Source: a virus
Direction: 5' to 3' (one strand)
DNA: 64,000 bases
IMG/VR virus record: IMGVR_UViG_3300018080_008436
Location: 122,998 to 186,997 of that record
Shown piece after piece: positions 50,292 to 60,422 of this stretch. The notes beneath the pieces are model-generated. The model was not told the DNA's origin. It ran no database searches and saw only the letters and a list, made by a program, of their open reading frames with translations. The translations under genes and the position numbers were made by a program. The stretch's first letter is position 1. Every line of letters starts with the position of its first letter.

Positions 50292-52853
50292 CGAAACATC
50301 ACAAATTCTTGTGATTTTACTAAGCCCTACATTTCCTGAAGCTTTTTCCACAATGATATTATTCTTAACCAAAGATTGTATCTCAGACTTATGACTTATC
50401 AAAAAGACCCTCTTAAATCGATCTTTCAGTGCATCAAGCATTCTAAAGACTGACTTGGTATGTTCTGGATCAAGTGGTCCAAAGATCTCATCCAGACAAA
50501 TCATATCTGGGGTTCTAGAGGTTCTGGAGAATGATAATAACGAAAGACCAACATCAACAGCCAGTCTAACAACCATTTTCTCTCCACCACTTAACATGAT
50601 GTAGTTATCTGCTGTTCCCCCAATGATCTCCATATCAATCTTTGATTTGTCGTTAATGATCAGATTGACGATAAGCTTCCCATTACTCAAAACATCCAGG
50701 AATTGCTTCACATACATATTTAGCAATGGCAGGTATTTGGAAACGATCCTTGTTTGAACTCCTTCAAGACCAAATGCGCTCTCCAAGATCTTAAGTCTAT
50801 GAAGTTGCATTTTGATTTCTTCAGCTTTCTTTTCTTCATCAGCGATTTGCTTGCCAAGATCGATAACCTGATCTTGCTTCTCCTGCAAAGATCCACATTC
50901 TTTATCGATGGTAGCAATAGCATTAACATGTACTTTCTTTTGGGCGTTAAGCTCTAAGATGTCTTCCTCGATCCCACTCGCTTTCCTATTAAGTTCAATT
51001 ATTTCAGCTTTTTTGTCTTTGATCTTCTGATCAATGTCTTTGATGTTTTCCTGAAAATTAGACTCAATATTCAAACACTTCTTCTTGTACTCTTCAATCT
51101 TCTTCAGAAGCTCTTCTTTCTTTTTATTATTCTCAGTGATATCTTCTTCGTTCTTATTGATCTGATCTTTCGTTTGTTTGATGTTATCAGAGGCATTGTC
51201 TGCGGATTGTTTCTCTGCAAGAAGCTTTTGGTGCTGAACCTTGTATTCCCTTATCTTCTGAAGCTTTTCTCGAACTGACTTTCTGGCTTCATTTAACTTG
51301 TCCAGCTTTTCCTGAACCTTATCTCTAGTCTCTGTGTTCGTTTTTACAACTTCAGTAATATCTTCAATCTTTTTCAAAGTATGTTCTTTAGTAACAACAC
51401 TCTGGCATTCCTTACAAACAAAATGATCTCCGTCACCTGTTTTCTCTACTTGTTCTTGTAACGACTCCAAGTCTTTTGTTCTGTAGGTAATGACTGCATC
51501 GAACTCAGAAACTGTTTTCAAAGTTTCTTCTCGTTTCTTCTCAAGCTCATCTGACATCTCTTGATATTTTTCTGTGAGACCATCTGCCTTCTCACATTTA
51601 GCAATCTTCTCTTTCCACTCTTCTTCATTAAAGCCAGAAGCGGTATCTTGATAACCTTTGAGCTTCAGGACCAGGGAATCGAATTTCGATTTACAAGCAG
51701 AGAGCTTATCTTTGACACTTGATTCATCAGATTCGCATTGTTTCAAAACAGCCTTCCAGTCCTTCAACTCTTGATCTTTCTTCTGTTCTGCTTCTTTGCG
51801 CTTTTTAACAAGGGCACTTCCCTCTTCCTTCAGTTCTTTAATCTTCTTTAAAACATCAGATTCCTCAAGTTTTTTAATCTCTTCTTCCAGAGCCTTTATG
51901 TCCCCAAGAGCCTTGTCCTTCGCGTCTTTATTGTCTTTAAGAATATCATTGATAATCCCAGTGATACAGTCTATCATCCCTGAAGAATATTCTTCACCAT
52001 CCTTTTCCCATTCTGGACTCAATTTTTTGTAGTCTTTGGCAACCAAATCTTGAAAAGAAGACGATCTGGATACCGAATCACTGAGTTTGTCATTCTCTTC
52101 TTTTTTCTTAGCCCTGATAACATCGATACAGCCTTTGACAATGTCTTCAAGCTTTAGAAGCTCGATGATCATATCTTTCTTAATTTTATCAGTTCCTGTG
52201 AGAAACTTGCCAGCATCACTTTGGCCAAACATAACTGTATTAACGAAAATGTCATAATCTTCAACAATGACATCTTCCAAAGATCTTTTAGTGTCTTTCT
52301 TTCTATGTCCAGAAAGACTATCAACCTCGTCATCTTTAATACAATCAAATTCGAAAACAGGAGTGCTGTTCTTATGAGTCTTGGTAAAAGTCCTTCCCCT
52401 CTTAACTCTGTAGATCTTCTCGTTCTCTTCGAAATATGCTTCTACATACGATTCTCTAAGAGTTTTAGGGTATTCACCTGCCAGTTTGGTAACGACTGAT
52501 AATCCTGCAATGGCTTTCTTATCAGTGTTAGCAGTCTGTCTAACAACTCTATCATAGAATAGAAATGCCATAGCTTCGAAAATAGTTGATTTGCCACTAC
52601 CATTCGAAGAATCAAAAGAACCTGCTGTCATCCCTGAAATTCCAATAATACCTTCCAATACATTATCTTCAGTTGCATTAACTGTTTCAATGTACTCAAG
52701 TGGATTGTCGGACAAAGACTGATATAGTTGATCAAACGTCAGATGCCCATCTTGGATTTGACTTCTTTGCTCTTCGGTGACATTGAAAACGATGGAGTTG
52801 TCGGATTCTCCAAAACGCATGAAGTTGAACATTTTCATTCCATAAAGTTTCAT
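50286..52853 (-). CDS. sbcC: SbcC / Rad50-like recombination ATPase (gp46-type)
   Basis: 855 residues: Walker A SSNGSGKST near the N-terminus, long coiled coils with a zinc hook CKEC at mid-length, ABC signature LSGGEKMV and Walker B MICLDEIFG. It forms a nuclease complex with SbcD, with which it overlaps by ATGA. T4 gp46/47 does this in recombination-dependent replication. Confidence 0.93.
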   Translation of the reverse strand: MKLYGMKMFNFMRFGESDNSIVFNVTEEQRSQIQDGHLTFDQLYQSLSDNPLEYIETVNATEDNVLEGIIGISGMTAGSFDSSNGSGKSTIFEAMAFLFYDRVVRQTANTDKKAIAGLSVVTKLAGEYPKTLRESYVEAYFEENEKIYRVKRGRTFTKTHKNSTPVFEFDCIKDDEVDSLSGHRKKDTKRSLEDVIVEDYDIFVNTVMFGQSDAGKFLTGTDKIKKDMIIELLKLEDIVKGCIDVIRAKKKEENDKLSDSVSRSSSFQDLVAKDYKKLSPEWEKDGEEYSSGMIDCITGIINDILKDNKDAKDKALGDIKALEEEIKKLEESDVLKKIKELKEEGSALVKKRKEAEQKKDQELKDWKAVLKQCESDESSVKDKLSACKSKFDSLVLKLKGYQDTASGFNEEEWKEKIAKCEKADGLTEKYQEMSDELEKKREETLKTVSEFDAVITYRTKDLESLQEQVEKTGDGDHFVCKECQSVVTKEHTLKKIEDITEVVKTNTETRDKVQEKLDKLNEARKSVREKLQKIREYKVQHQKLLAEKQSADNASDNIKQTKDQINKNEEDITENNKKKEELLKKIEEYKKKCLNIESNFQENIKDIDQKIKDKKAEIIELNRKASGIEEDILELNAQKKVHVNAIATIDKECGSLQEKQDQVIDLGKQIADEEKKAEEIKMQLHRLKILESAFGLEGVQTRIVSKYLPLLNMYVKQFLDVLSNGKLIVNLIINDKSKIDMEIIGGTADNYIMLSGGEKMVVRLAVDVGLSLLSFSRTSRTPDMICLDEIFGPLDPEHTKSVFRMLDALKDRFKRVFLISHKSEIQSLVKNNIIVEKASGNVGLSKITRICDVSV

Positions 52854-54091
52854 TGTGCAACCTCCTTCGCGTCTTTGCGAATTTCTTCAGCCATCTTATA
52901 AAGTATTTTGTATTCTTTCTCATCAACTTGCTCTTGGATAATCTCTCCAATAACATCCATGACCTCATCCTCAGTCATGTGTCCAGTTTCGATAATTTTC
53001 TGTTCGATTTCTTTACCCTGTTTCTCTTTCTCTTCCTCAACAATTTCTTGAGCATCGAATAAGTGAACAGGCTTTAATTTCTTCCTGATGTCATAACGGA
53101 TACTTTCCAGAGCCAGATGGAAGTCATGAGATTCCTTTGGATTCCCTTTAAAAAGTATTCGTACAGCCGCGCCCTCATCTTTATCATCCAACATGGTTAC
53201 AGCCTCTCTAATCTCCTTAAGAGAACCAGCAAGAGAAATCATGGGACGACAATTAGGATATTCAACAAATTTGGACTGTCCGTATTTGGGATCTTTAGGA
53301 AGTTCTGTATCATAAACAATATAACCCTTATCCATATTTCTGTGGGTCATGTCATCTCTTTCAATACTTCCAGTATACATTGCGATACAGTTTTTAGTGG
53401 GAAGGATTTGATGGCTATGGAAGTCTCCTAGAAAGATATAGTCTGCTCCCGATTTGTCCAAATCAGCGATGGAGATATCTGTGTTATTCTTGTTTGCAAT
53501 ATTTAGCTGTCCTCCAAACCTCTTCTTCCCTGTATTAAAAGAAGCTCCACAAACTCCGAAATGTCCGAACAGTAAAACTGGGAGACCTTTAAGATCATCA
53601 TTATCTTCGATCTTCTGTTTAGACTCTTCGATAAACTTATGAAATAACACTTTGTTCTCAATCAGAGACCTTTCAACACTAATTGAGTAGGGGTATAGAA
53701 GTAGGACATGGTCCTTAAACTTGAAGAATTTGGGTTCTTCAATAACCATAACATTTCGCATCTTGATATTAGCAAGTGGACTTAATGCATGATTCTTCTT
53801 ACATATGTCATGATTCCCAACCAGGATAATAACAGGAATCTTATTAGCGACCAATTTAGCTAATTGACGGCTAAAGAATGCCCTTACACTATTGGAGGGA
53901 TCGTATGTATCATAAACATCTCCAGCGATAACAAAAACTTCTGGTTTGATATTTTTGATATTGTCATCCACTATATATTCAAATGCTTTCATAAAGTCAT
54001 ATGACTTATAGGGGATTCCTGAATCTTTCTCTTTATGTGCAGAGAAATTTACTTTATTGAGATGGCAGTCTGCCACTATCGTTGCTTTCAT
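52850..54091 (-). CDS. sbcD: SbcD / Mre11-like nuclease (gp47-type)
   Basis: 413 residues with metallophosphoesterase motifs ADCHLN, AGDVYD, GNHD and LFGHFGV. C-terminal helical region binds SbcC. CGGAG precedes the ATG. Confidence 0.93.
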   Translation of the reverse strand: MKATIVADCHLNKVNFSAHKEKDSGIPYKSYDFMKAFEYIVDDNIKNIKPEVFVIAGDVYDTYDPSNSVRAFFSRQLAKLVANKIPVIILVGNHDICKKNHALSPLANIKMRNVMVIEEPKFFKFKDHVLLLYPYSISVERSLIENKVLFHKFIEESKQKIEDNDDLKGLPVLLFGHFGVCGASFNTGKKRFGGQLNIANKNNTDISIADLDKSGADYIFLGDFHSHQILPTKNCIAMYTGSIERDDMTHRNMDKGYIVYDTELPKDPKYGQSKFVEYPNCRPMISLAGSLKEIREAVTMLDDKDEGAAVRILFKGNPKESHDFHLALESIRYDIRKKLKPVHLFDAQEIVEEEKEKQGKEIEQKIIETGHMTEDEVMDVIGEIIQEQVDEKEYKILYKMAEEIRKDAKEVAQ

Positions 54092-54117
54092 TGTCTTCTC
54101 CGATATTTTGGTGTTTC

Positions 54118-54804
54118 TTATTCGTTTGAATAAGCGTAGAAAGCTATACCAGTCAACTCAGTGCCATCATCAAGGGTAGAGACGATAAAAGTACACCAGC
54201 AATACAAATCTGGTCCTCTAGTCGCAGTAAATCCTCTTGCAATGGCCAAAGCCTTCGTCGCCTTTCCAATGGCCGCACTACCGAAGCAACGAACAATACA
54301 TTCCTTGTTTTGAGCAACCGCATGAGAAATAGCTCCAGCCAACTTTCTGACCCTAACCTTTCTTTCGTCAACGCTTATGTCTTTAGGATCGGCTTTTGCC
54401 ATTAAAACACTTTTAACATCATCGAGGTTATCAACGGTAGAGTCTTCTGTGGTAAATGTACAAAAACTAATTCCTGTTAAAGTTTGTCCTCCGATTTCCG
54501 ATTCAATAAAAGCTGGAGAAAAAGACAATCTGATCTCATCTGTTTGATTGATATATTCTCTAGCAATACTGAGTGCTTTAGCGGCTTTCCCTATTGAAGA
54601 ATTCCCAAAACATCTAACGTTGATCTCTCCGCTGGTTCTCAACGAATGTGAAATAGCTCCTGCAAGCTTCTTAACATTTCGTTTTCTTATCTCTGCTGAA
54701 ACTCCTGGTGGATCAGCAGAAACTCTAAGATCCTTTAGAGGAACTTCTTTGAATTCAGGCTTGATTGATGAAAGATCTTGGGGGTTATTCGAATCCTCTG
54801 TCAT
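54118..54804 (-). CDS. Tandem SpoVS-domain protein
   Basis: 228 residues with two copies (about 23-115 and 135-226) of the SpoVS fold. Each has LAGAISH, CFG, IGKA-KAL-IAR and a terminal LTGI strand. SpoVS is a small sporulation regulator in Bacillota related to Alba-type nucleic-acid-binding folds. The double copy is unusual and may bind DNA or RNA. GGAG before the ATG; a class B promoter lies upstream. Confidence 0.85.
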   Translation of the reverse strand: MTEDSNNPQDLSSIKPEFKEVPLKDLRVSADPPGVSAEIRKRNVKKLAGAISHSLRTSGEINVRCFGNSSIGKAAKALSIAREYINQTDEIRLSFSPAFIESEIGGQTLTGISFCTFTTEDSTVDNLDDVKSVLMAKADPKDISVDERKVRVRKLAGAISHAVAQNKECIVRCFGSAAIGKATKALAIARGFTATRGPDLYCWCTFIVSTLDDGTELTGIAFYAYSNE

Positions 54805-54863
54805 GGTTTTTACTCCTGTATGTAAATGCGATGTTGTATTTTATGAACTTTGTTCACAATTGC

Positions 54864-54870
54864 ATTATAC
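54864..54870 (-). promoter_or_regulatory. Class B promoter (GTATAAT box) of the SpoVS gene
   Basis: TGTATAATG on the minus strand; no -35 match. Confidence 0.55.
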
Positions 54871-54891
54871 ATACTTACGGAGTAAGTGGGA

Positions 54892-55770
54892 TTAATCCTG
54901 CCTGATTTTCCTAATGTATTCTTCTTTATTTTTTCTCAAGTTCTTAATAGTTTTTTGAATCAATTTCGCTTTTTCAGTTTCCTTGAACTCGATTGAATAA
55001 CTCATTGTGTTGTTAGAAAAATCATAATTAACAACTACGAATTCCTGTCCATCACAATCTTCATTCTTCGCAATAATCTTCTTAAGTTTTGGGCAATCGT
55101 TCCCATCAATTCCATTCTTCTGTCTTGTGCTAACTTTTACATTCCCACTAACAGTTTTGAAATCTCTGATGATTGAGGAAAGAGTGCTTCCCTCTCCCAA
55201 CTTAACAAAGACACTTCTAAGGAAATCATCTCCATCCGAAAGGAGATTTACGGTCTCTCGGAAACTAGTTGACCCAATAACATCTTCTTCATCTCCCCCT
55301 TCAGTCTTACTCAGTATATCTTTCAGAGTAGTTCTACTGCCACTCTTGTCATTTGAGTATGTATGATCTAAAGAAAGAAGTACTCCACTAATAGGCCCAT
55401 CATAGTTTTCTGGTCGGCGCTTCTTAGCATGGGTACTGTTTTTCATGTTCTTAATTCGATTATTCAAGTAAGTATACAAACAAGTATTAAACGATCCTTT
55501 TGTGATGTTATACTTGTTAGCCGCTTTTACAAAAACAATCGAAAGTTCTTCCATAAAATCATCTATGGAAAGCTCTAACCCAGGGTAGTAGTATTTCAGT
55601 GCCCAATTCTTAAGAGTTGGTATTCTTTTCTTATATACCTCATCTAAGATTGTCAAATCACCAGTTTGTTGAAAACGATGTACTGATTCGTTTTCTTCTT
55701 TTCTATCTACGTTAACTGAGTCCTTATCGTATTTATTAAAAATTTCAGAAAAAAGGTCTTCCTTACCCAT
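54892..55770 (-). CDS. Sigma-factor-like protein
   Basis: 292 residues. The region-2-like segment LKYYYPGLELSIDDF, then FNTCLYTYLNNRIKNMKN, resembles sigma-70 family proteins; the C-terminal part is divergent, so region 4 is not clear. Third sigma-like gene in the window. Overlaps the Cas4-like gene by 8 nt. Confidence 0.6.
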   Translation of the reverse strand: MGKEDLFSEIFNKYDKDSVNVDRKEENESVHRFQQTGDLTILDEVYKKRIPTLKNWALKYYYPGLELSIDDFMEELSIVFVKAANKYNITKGSFNTCLYTYLNNRIKNMKNSTHAKKRRPENYDGPISGVLLSLDHTYSNDKSGSRTTLKDILSKTEGGDEEDVIGSTSFRETVNLLSDGDDFLRSVFVKLGEGSTLSSIIRDFKTVSGNVKVSTRQKNGIDGNDCPKLKKIIAKNEDCDGQEFVVVNYDFSNNTMSYSIEFKETEKAKLIQKTIKNLRKNKEEYIRKIRQD

Positions 55771-56434
55771 CCCCTATATCTCTCCAGCATTTCTCGGCAA
55801 AACAACACTCCTGACACTCTTTGGAGTCAGAAGTTTCATATTTCCGTTCTGGCAGAGTACCTGCCATCTTGCATTTCCCTAGTGCAAGAAGTTTTTGCTT
55901 TACAGCATTTAGAACGGAAACGTTTGGTAATATGTGGAACATGTTGATCTTTTTGTCCTCAATATCCTCATATACCAAAAATCCATCATTAACTTCAACC
56001 AACCACATCTGAGTCATTAACTCGACTACATGAGATCTCTTGACTGAGTTATTTTGGAAAGTGTCTTTATCAACTTCTCGAATCATTAAGGCCACTGGAA
56101 TGTCATCAAATTTCCCAACGATGTCAATCCTAGAAGTGATATTGTGATTTTGGTCTGCTACTATCAAATTCTTATCTAACAGTTCAAAAGTTTTAGCTTG
56201 AAGCAAGAATCCTTCCCATTTATTTACGATGTGGGAATGATGAGATCGCCTCTTTTTGTCACAGAAAGTGTTAACCCCTATTAACTTATAGTAAACTCTG
56301 CGATCACATTTTGTGATATCGACAGAATCCACCACCTCACTGTTTATATCATTATAACCCTTTTCGAAGATTTTTTCAACATCACTTTGCAAAGTTTTTG
56401 AGAATTTATCACAAAGAACGAAATCATTTGGCAT
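55763..56434 (-). CDS. Cas4/RecB-like PD-(D/E)XK protein, altered active site
   Basis: 223 residues. The Fe-S cysteines fit Cas4/AddB: C43 (KCDRRVYYK), and C207, C210 and C216 in CQECCFAEKC. The PD-(D/E)XK core has D104 (SRIDIVG) and E120, but the catalytic lysine position is D122 (REVD), so nuclease activity is doubtful. AAAGGAGG precedes the ATG. It could be a Cas4-related adaptation helper or a replication nuclease, being next to primase; no Cas1/Cas2 is seen. Confidence 0.7.
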   Translation of the reverse strand: MPNDFVLCDKFSKTLQSDVEKIFEKGYNDINSEVVDSVDITKCDRRVYYKLIGVNTFCDKKRRSHHSHIVNKWEGFLLQAKTFELLDKNLIVADQNHNITSRIDIVGKFDDIPVALMIREVDKDTFQNNSVKRSHVVELMTQMWLVEVNDGFLVYEDIEDKKINMFHILPNVSVLNAVKQKLLALGKCKMAGTLPERKYETSDSKECQECCFAEKCWRDIGDG

Positions 56435-57212
56435 AACAATCCTCCTTTGCTCTGTCGTCAACTCTCTGGCAAACCTTGCTGATATCTTTCTTAGACAAAA
56501 CTCTTTCGTGACTTAAATATGAAGTTAACCCATATTTGCGAACATAAGAGTCAGGGTCTTCTCCGACAGGAATCGTATCGATGATAGATATGTTCTCACA
56601 AAAGTTATATTTATTCACCATGACAATTGATGTATCAGATGCTCTTTGCCCTGCTTTATTTTCATCAACATCAAAGCAAAAACAAATATTGTTACAGAAA
56701 CGGGAGATCAAAGCTATCTTTCGAAGAGTCAGAGCCGTTCCCATTATCGCAACAACGTTTCTTAAGCCATGCTGATACAGCATTAGCGCGTCAACGTAAC
56801 CTTCAACGATATAGACCTTGTTCTCAGTAAACATCGTCTTCTTGGCTTTGTTAACAAGAAATAAGGCATGGCTTTTGATGAAGGGGAGGTTCCACCATGG
56901 GTTCTTCCCGATAGCAGGTTTCTTTGTTGCTAGACTAACAACTTCGCCAAACTCATTGCAGATTGGAACTATGATTCTTCCCCAAATATTGAATTTCCAA
57001 TCACGCTTGTCTTCTTCTTCCAGGTTCTCACCAAAAAACTGTACATTAGGGTCGAGGTCTATCCCCCATGGGCAAAACCCAATACCATGATCAATCAGTG
57101 TTTGTTCTTCTAAAGAACGTGTTTCGAGTAGGTATTTTCTGGGAGTATAGACCTTTTCCCCATGCATCAGTTGCTTATGACAAGTTTTGGCAAAGCCGAG
57201 CAACGGGTTCAT
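56424..57212 (-). CDS. DnaG-type primase (TOPRIM), lacking N-terminal zinc domain
   Basis: 262 residues with the primase RNA polymerase core: TOPRIM motifs VEGYVDALML and CFDVDENKAGQRA. It has no N-terminal CHC2 zinc-binding domain and no helicase-binding C-terminal domain, so it is a minimal primase. GGAG before the ATG. Confidence 0.85.
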   Translation of the reverse strand: MNPLLGFAKTCHKQLMHGEKVYTPRKYLLETRSLEEQTLIDHGIGFCPWGIDLDPNVQFFGENLEEEDKRDWKFNIWGRIIVPICNEFGEVVSLATKKPAIGKNPWWNLPFIKSHALFLVNKAKKTMFTENKVYIVEGYVDALMLYQHGLRNVVAIMGTALTLRKIALISRFCNNICFCFDVDENKAGQRASDTSIVMVNKYNFCENISIIDTIPVGEDPDSYVRKYGLTSYLSHERVLSKKDISKVCQRVDDRAKEDCYAK

Positions 57213-57218
57213 AGAAGA

Positions 57219-58565
57219 TTACTCCAGGTCTAGTTCTTCTTCTACTATACCCTCATTTTCAGCGTTCTCAAGAACTTCTTCGCCTTTCTCTTCGCCTTTC
57301 TCTTCGCTTTCTTCAACTAATGTTTTGCAAACAGCAAAATCAGTTGGCTCAGAATAATCCCCAACAGGAGACTCCCAAAGATGTTTCTCTGTGAAGTCCT
57401 CTTCACCATCATTCTCTTCAGTCTTAATAAGCTCATAGATGAGTGGATCGATGAGTTTCAACTTATCCTCATCTTCTTCTTGCTCAACAAGATCTTTCAT
57501 CTTCCATAAGACATCTTCGAAGTAACCGTTGGCAAGCACCCAATGAGCAAGCTCACCAAAAGTTTGCATACTGGTATTATAGAACTTCGTTTTAATACCA
57601 TGCTCTTTCTTAACCTTATCGTCAATGAACTCAGCACTGATTCCATAATCACCAGTTCTTATATTGAAAAGTTTGTATGACTTAGCGAGAGTAACCAATT
57701 TTACAACTGGATTCATTGCCGTTTCGTCAAAAACAATTTCGATGATACACTTGCCATAAGGAACAGCAGTTTTGTTCTTCATGAAGGTAATGTGACTCTT
57801 CTTGGCAATAGCCTGTTCAATGCCATCCTTACCAAGAGATTTGATAACACCTCCAGGCCAGACACTCAAACGCATATGAGCGTAGAACGGGAGAGCATTT
57901 CCTCCACAAGTCTTAACTTCTCCACCCTTTCCAGAGTTCTTACAATCTTCTCGAATCTGATTGATAAAAACGCAGGTAGTTTCAGTTCTTGCGCAGTTCA
58001 TGACAAACTTTGGACAGGCTTTTGACATAGCTCTGGCAAGCAAAGCGTAATCTTGATCTTCAACACTACCTTCCATTTGTTTCTTTGGAACGAGGGCCGC
58101 TGTTGAGTCAACAACTACCAATGCAAAAGCTCCACTTGCACAAATGGCATTAACATAGTCAAGAGCTTTTTCTGCTGTTAATGCTTCATTCATAAGATAA
58201 AGCTCATTAACATCTACACCTTGTTTTGCCGCCCAGTTCGGGTCAAATGATTGCTCAACATCAACCAAAATACATTTCAGACCTTCTTTTTGAGCTTCTC
58301 CAATCAGGTTCAAACTTAGAACTGATTTTCCTGCTGACGGATAACCCCAGATCTCGATAAGTTTACCTCTAGGTGCTCCACCAATATGACTTGCTTCATT
58401 TACTTGGGGGTAACCAAATGAGATAACTTTTACTTCTCGACTTTCTTCATCTACGTCACCGTATTTGAAGATTTTGGGCTTTCCGTTTTTGTTCCCCACC
58501 ATCTTTTCGATGTTGGCAAGAACAGCGATCATAGGATCAGTAGGTTCTTTCTTTTTACGCGCCAT
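57219..58565 (-). CDS. recA: RecA recombinase
   Basis: 448 residues with Walker A GYPSAGKS, Walker B VVVDSTAAL and the RecA core, plus an acidic C-terminal extension of about 90 residues (EEKGEEKGEE). It should pair homologous strands in phage recombination. The ATG at 58565 has GGGAG eight bases before it. Confidence 0.93.
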   Translation of the reverse strand: MARKKKEPTDPMIAVLANIEKMVGNKNGKPKIFKYGDVDEESREVKVISFGYPQVNEASHIGGAPRGKLIEIWGYPSAGKSVLSLNLIGEAQKEGLKCILVDVEQSFDPNWAAKQGVDVNELYLMNEALTAEKALDYVNAICASGAFALVVVDSTAALVPKKQMEGSVEDQDYALLARAMSKACPKFVMNCARTETTCVFINQIREDCKNSGKGGEVKTCGGNALPFYAHMRLSVWPGGVIKSLGKDGIEQAIAKKSHITFMKNKTAVPYGKCIIEIVFDETAMNPVVKLVTLAKSYKLFNIRTGDYGISAEFIDDKVKKEHGIKTKFYNTSMQTFGELAHWVLANGYFEDVLWKMKDLVEQEEDEDKLKLIDPLIYELIKTEENDGEEDFTEKHLWESPVGDYSEPTDFAVCKTLVEESEEKGEEKGEEVLENAENEGIVEEELDLE

Positions 58566-58599
58566 TTTATGTGTCTCCCTCACGCAATGGTATTTGATT

Positions 58600-58637
58600 A
58601 AAAAAATAGCCTGATCGAGAAGAAATCCCGATCAGGC
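58600..58637 (-). terminator. Rho-independent terminator after SSB
   Basis: On the minus strand, arms AGCCTGATCG and CGATCAGGCT (58637-58608) enclose a short loop and are followed by a run of T (58606-58600). It separates the SSB transcript from recA. Confidence 0.9.
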
Positions 58638-58651
58638 TAAAGGTCGATGGA

Positions 58652-59413
58652 CTAGAATCCAGTGCTGTCGTCGTCTCCGAAGAGGTCATCTGCATCATCG
58701 ACTGCAACAGTTTCTACTGGGGGTGTTTCTTGCATTGGAGGTGCAGGAGTAGAGGTTTCTGAAGAAACGTTCTTTTCTTCGGACTTAGGCGGAACCTTAG
58801 CGTCCTCAGGAAGCGCATCCCACAATTCAACGATTTTCTCCAATGGAGTGGGAGCGTAGATCTTCTTCAGATCTGCATGGTCTCTTTTGACCATTTCCAA
58901 CTCTTGTTGCGTCCATTCAGCCGCGCCTTGAGTGGCAGTAACAGTATACGTTGCCGCACGTTTGTTATTGCCAGGCCAATTTACGGTGATAACAAAATCA
59001 GGACCTTGCTTCCCAGCAGGGTCAATCTTGTTAATGCGCTTGAAGTTGGCGAATGCTTCGAAAATTGACGAACCCTTCTCAAGGATCTTCAACTTTCCAG
59101 TTGGATGTTCTGCATCCACATCATTTCTGTCAATGACATGGATAGCGAAAGTCTTGCGAGGCCAGAAACCTGCGTTCCAAGCAGGATCTTGATCCTTGTA
59201 AGAAATGTGGGTGATTACTCTGGAGGTGAATGGGGACCACCATCTGTGGAATCTTACGAACTTACCGCAAAGACGAACTCTGTATTCACCCTTTTCGGGG
59301 AACTTCATCCAGTCTAGTTTGCGTTGTCCTTCGTTGTTTCCCCCGTTACTGTTCTTCTCTTCTGGCCCTTTGAAATCTTCATCCCAATTGCCGTTTTCCG
59401 CGAATTCACTCAT
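58652..59413 (-). CDS. Single-stranded DNA-binding protein (gp32-like)
   Basis: 253 residues with an OB-fold core (FPEKGEYRVRLCGKFVRF), aromatic residues and an acidic C-terminal tail DDADDLFGDDD typical of SSB and gp32-like proteins, which recruit partner proteins. A 5' leader between the class B promoter and the ATG contains a small hairpin, TGAGTAAA/TTTACTCA. Confidence 0.88.
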   Translation of the reverse strand: MSEFAENGNWDEDFKGPEEKNSNGGNNEGQRKLDWMKFPEKGEYRVRLCGKFVRFHRWWSPFTSRVITHISYKDQDPAWNAGFWPRKTFAIHVIDRNDVDAEHPTGKLKILEKGSSIFEAFANFKRINKIDPAGKQGPDFVITVNWPGNNKRAATYTVTATQGAAEWTQQELEMVKRDHADLKKIYAPTPLEKIVELWDALPEDAKVPPKSEEKNVSSETSTPAPPMQETPPVETVAVDDADDLFGDDDSTGF

Positions 59414-59490
59414 TTTTCAGTCTCCTGTTTTTAGTGGTTCTGTTTTGAGCTATTTAGTATAAAGTGAGTAAACCTTTTACTCATATAACT

Positions 59491-59497
59491 ATTATAC
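59491..59497 (-). promoter_or_regulatory. Class B promoter (GTATAAT box) of SSB
   Basis: TGTATAATA on the minus strand; followed by a small hairpin (about 59465-59483) in the 5' leader that could modulate SSB translation. Confidence 0.55.
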
Positions 59498-59552
59498 AAA
59501 ATACTCCACGAAAAAACCTGTAAAAATGATAAAATTATCAATGTTTTTTGCC

Positions 59553-60332
59553 CTAAAATTGAAGCTCGTCGGCTTCAAGTACCTCATCAGTCGTTTCTTT
59601 AGTGTTTACGACTAATGTTCCAATGGAATTGCCCTGTATATTACCCTCTATATCAGGAACTTCTACGCCCAAAGAAGGTCCTGTGAATTCGTATCCTGGC
59701 ATAGAAGTTCTGCCAAGTTCATGCATTTTTAGTTCCAGGCTGACAATCGTTATTCTGCGAGATAGGATCTCTTGCAGAGAGTCAAGATTCTTTGCAACAT
59801 GAGTGGCCGCTTTCATCAGTCCATCTGTAGCTGTTAAATCAGCATCAAATTGATAGAATCTGAAAATCGCATCTGCCTTTCTAATATCAGCGGACTTTCC
59901 ACTCGCAAACTTTCCCCATGAGTCTTGAAGCAGATCCAAATACCTTTTCTTCATAGCATGAGCAGGTAGGATCTCCCTCATGATTTCTGAAACCCTTTCT
60001 TTAACTGCCTGCACCCTCTGCAATTGTTGATTAATTAATTGCAATGTAGGAGTCGGGATGTTTTCCACTGTTAACGTTGATAACTCTGCCATTGTTGATT
60101 GATAATCAACCTGGGGCATCAAACGATAATAGTGATGAATCATATCTACCATCCTTAGAAATTCCTGAGGATAATCATCTCCTTGCAACTGAGGTACATC
60201 ATCGAATAACTCAGGTGGAGGGCTGACATCTTCAGGATTTCCGCAGATGTTCTCGACCTGTTCTGTAGCAAGGTCGATAGGGAAGAAGTCTTCTTCTTCA
60301 TGAAGAATTGCATCAATCTCTTTGTCGTCCAT
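59553..60332 (-). CDS. Hypothetical helical protein
   Basis: 259 residues, mostly helical with a long central coiled coil (NQQLQRVQAVKERVSEIM). Not recognised. Confidence 0.65.
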   Translation of the reverse strand: MDDKEIDAILHEEEDFFPIDLATEQVENICGNPEDVSPPPELFDDVPQLQGDDYPQEFLRMVDMIHHYYRLMPQVDYQSTMAELSTLTVENIPTPTLQLINQQLQRVQAVKERVSEIMREILPAHAMKKRYLDLLQDSWGKFASGKSADIRKADAIFRFYQFDADLTATDGLMKAATHVAKNLDSLQEILSRRITIVSLELKMHELGRTSMPGYEFTGPSLGVEVPDIEGNIQGNSIGTLVVNTKETTDEVLEADELQF

Positions 60333-60422
60333 AAATCGGTCTTCAGTTAAGTTCTTATGTTTTTAGTATAGTTCAGGCTTTCAGTACAAACAAGGATTTT
60401 ATTGAGATTTTTCGAGAAAACT

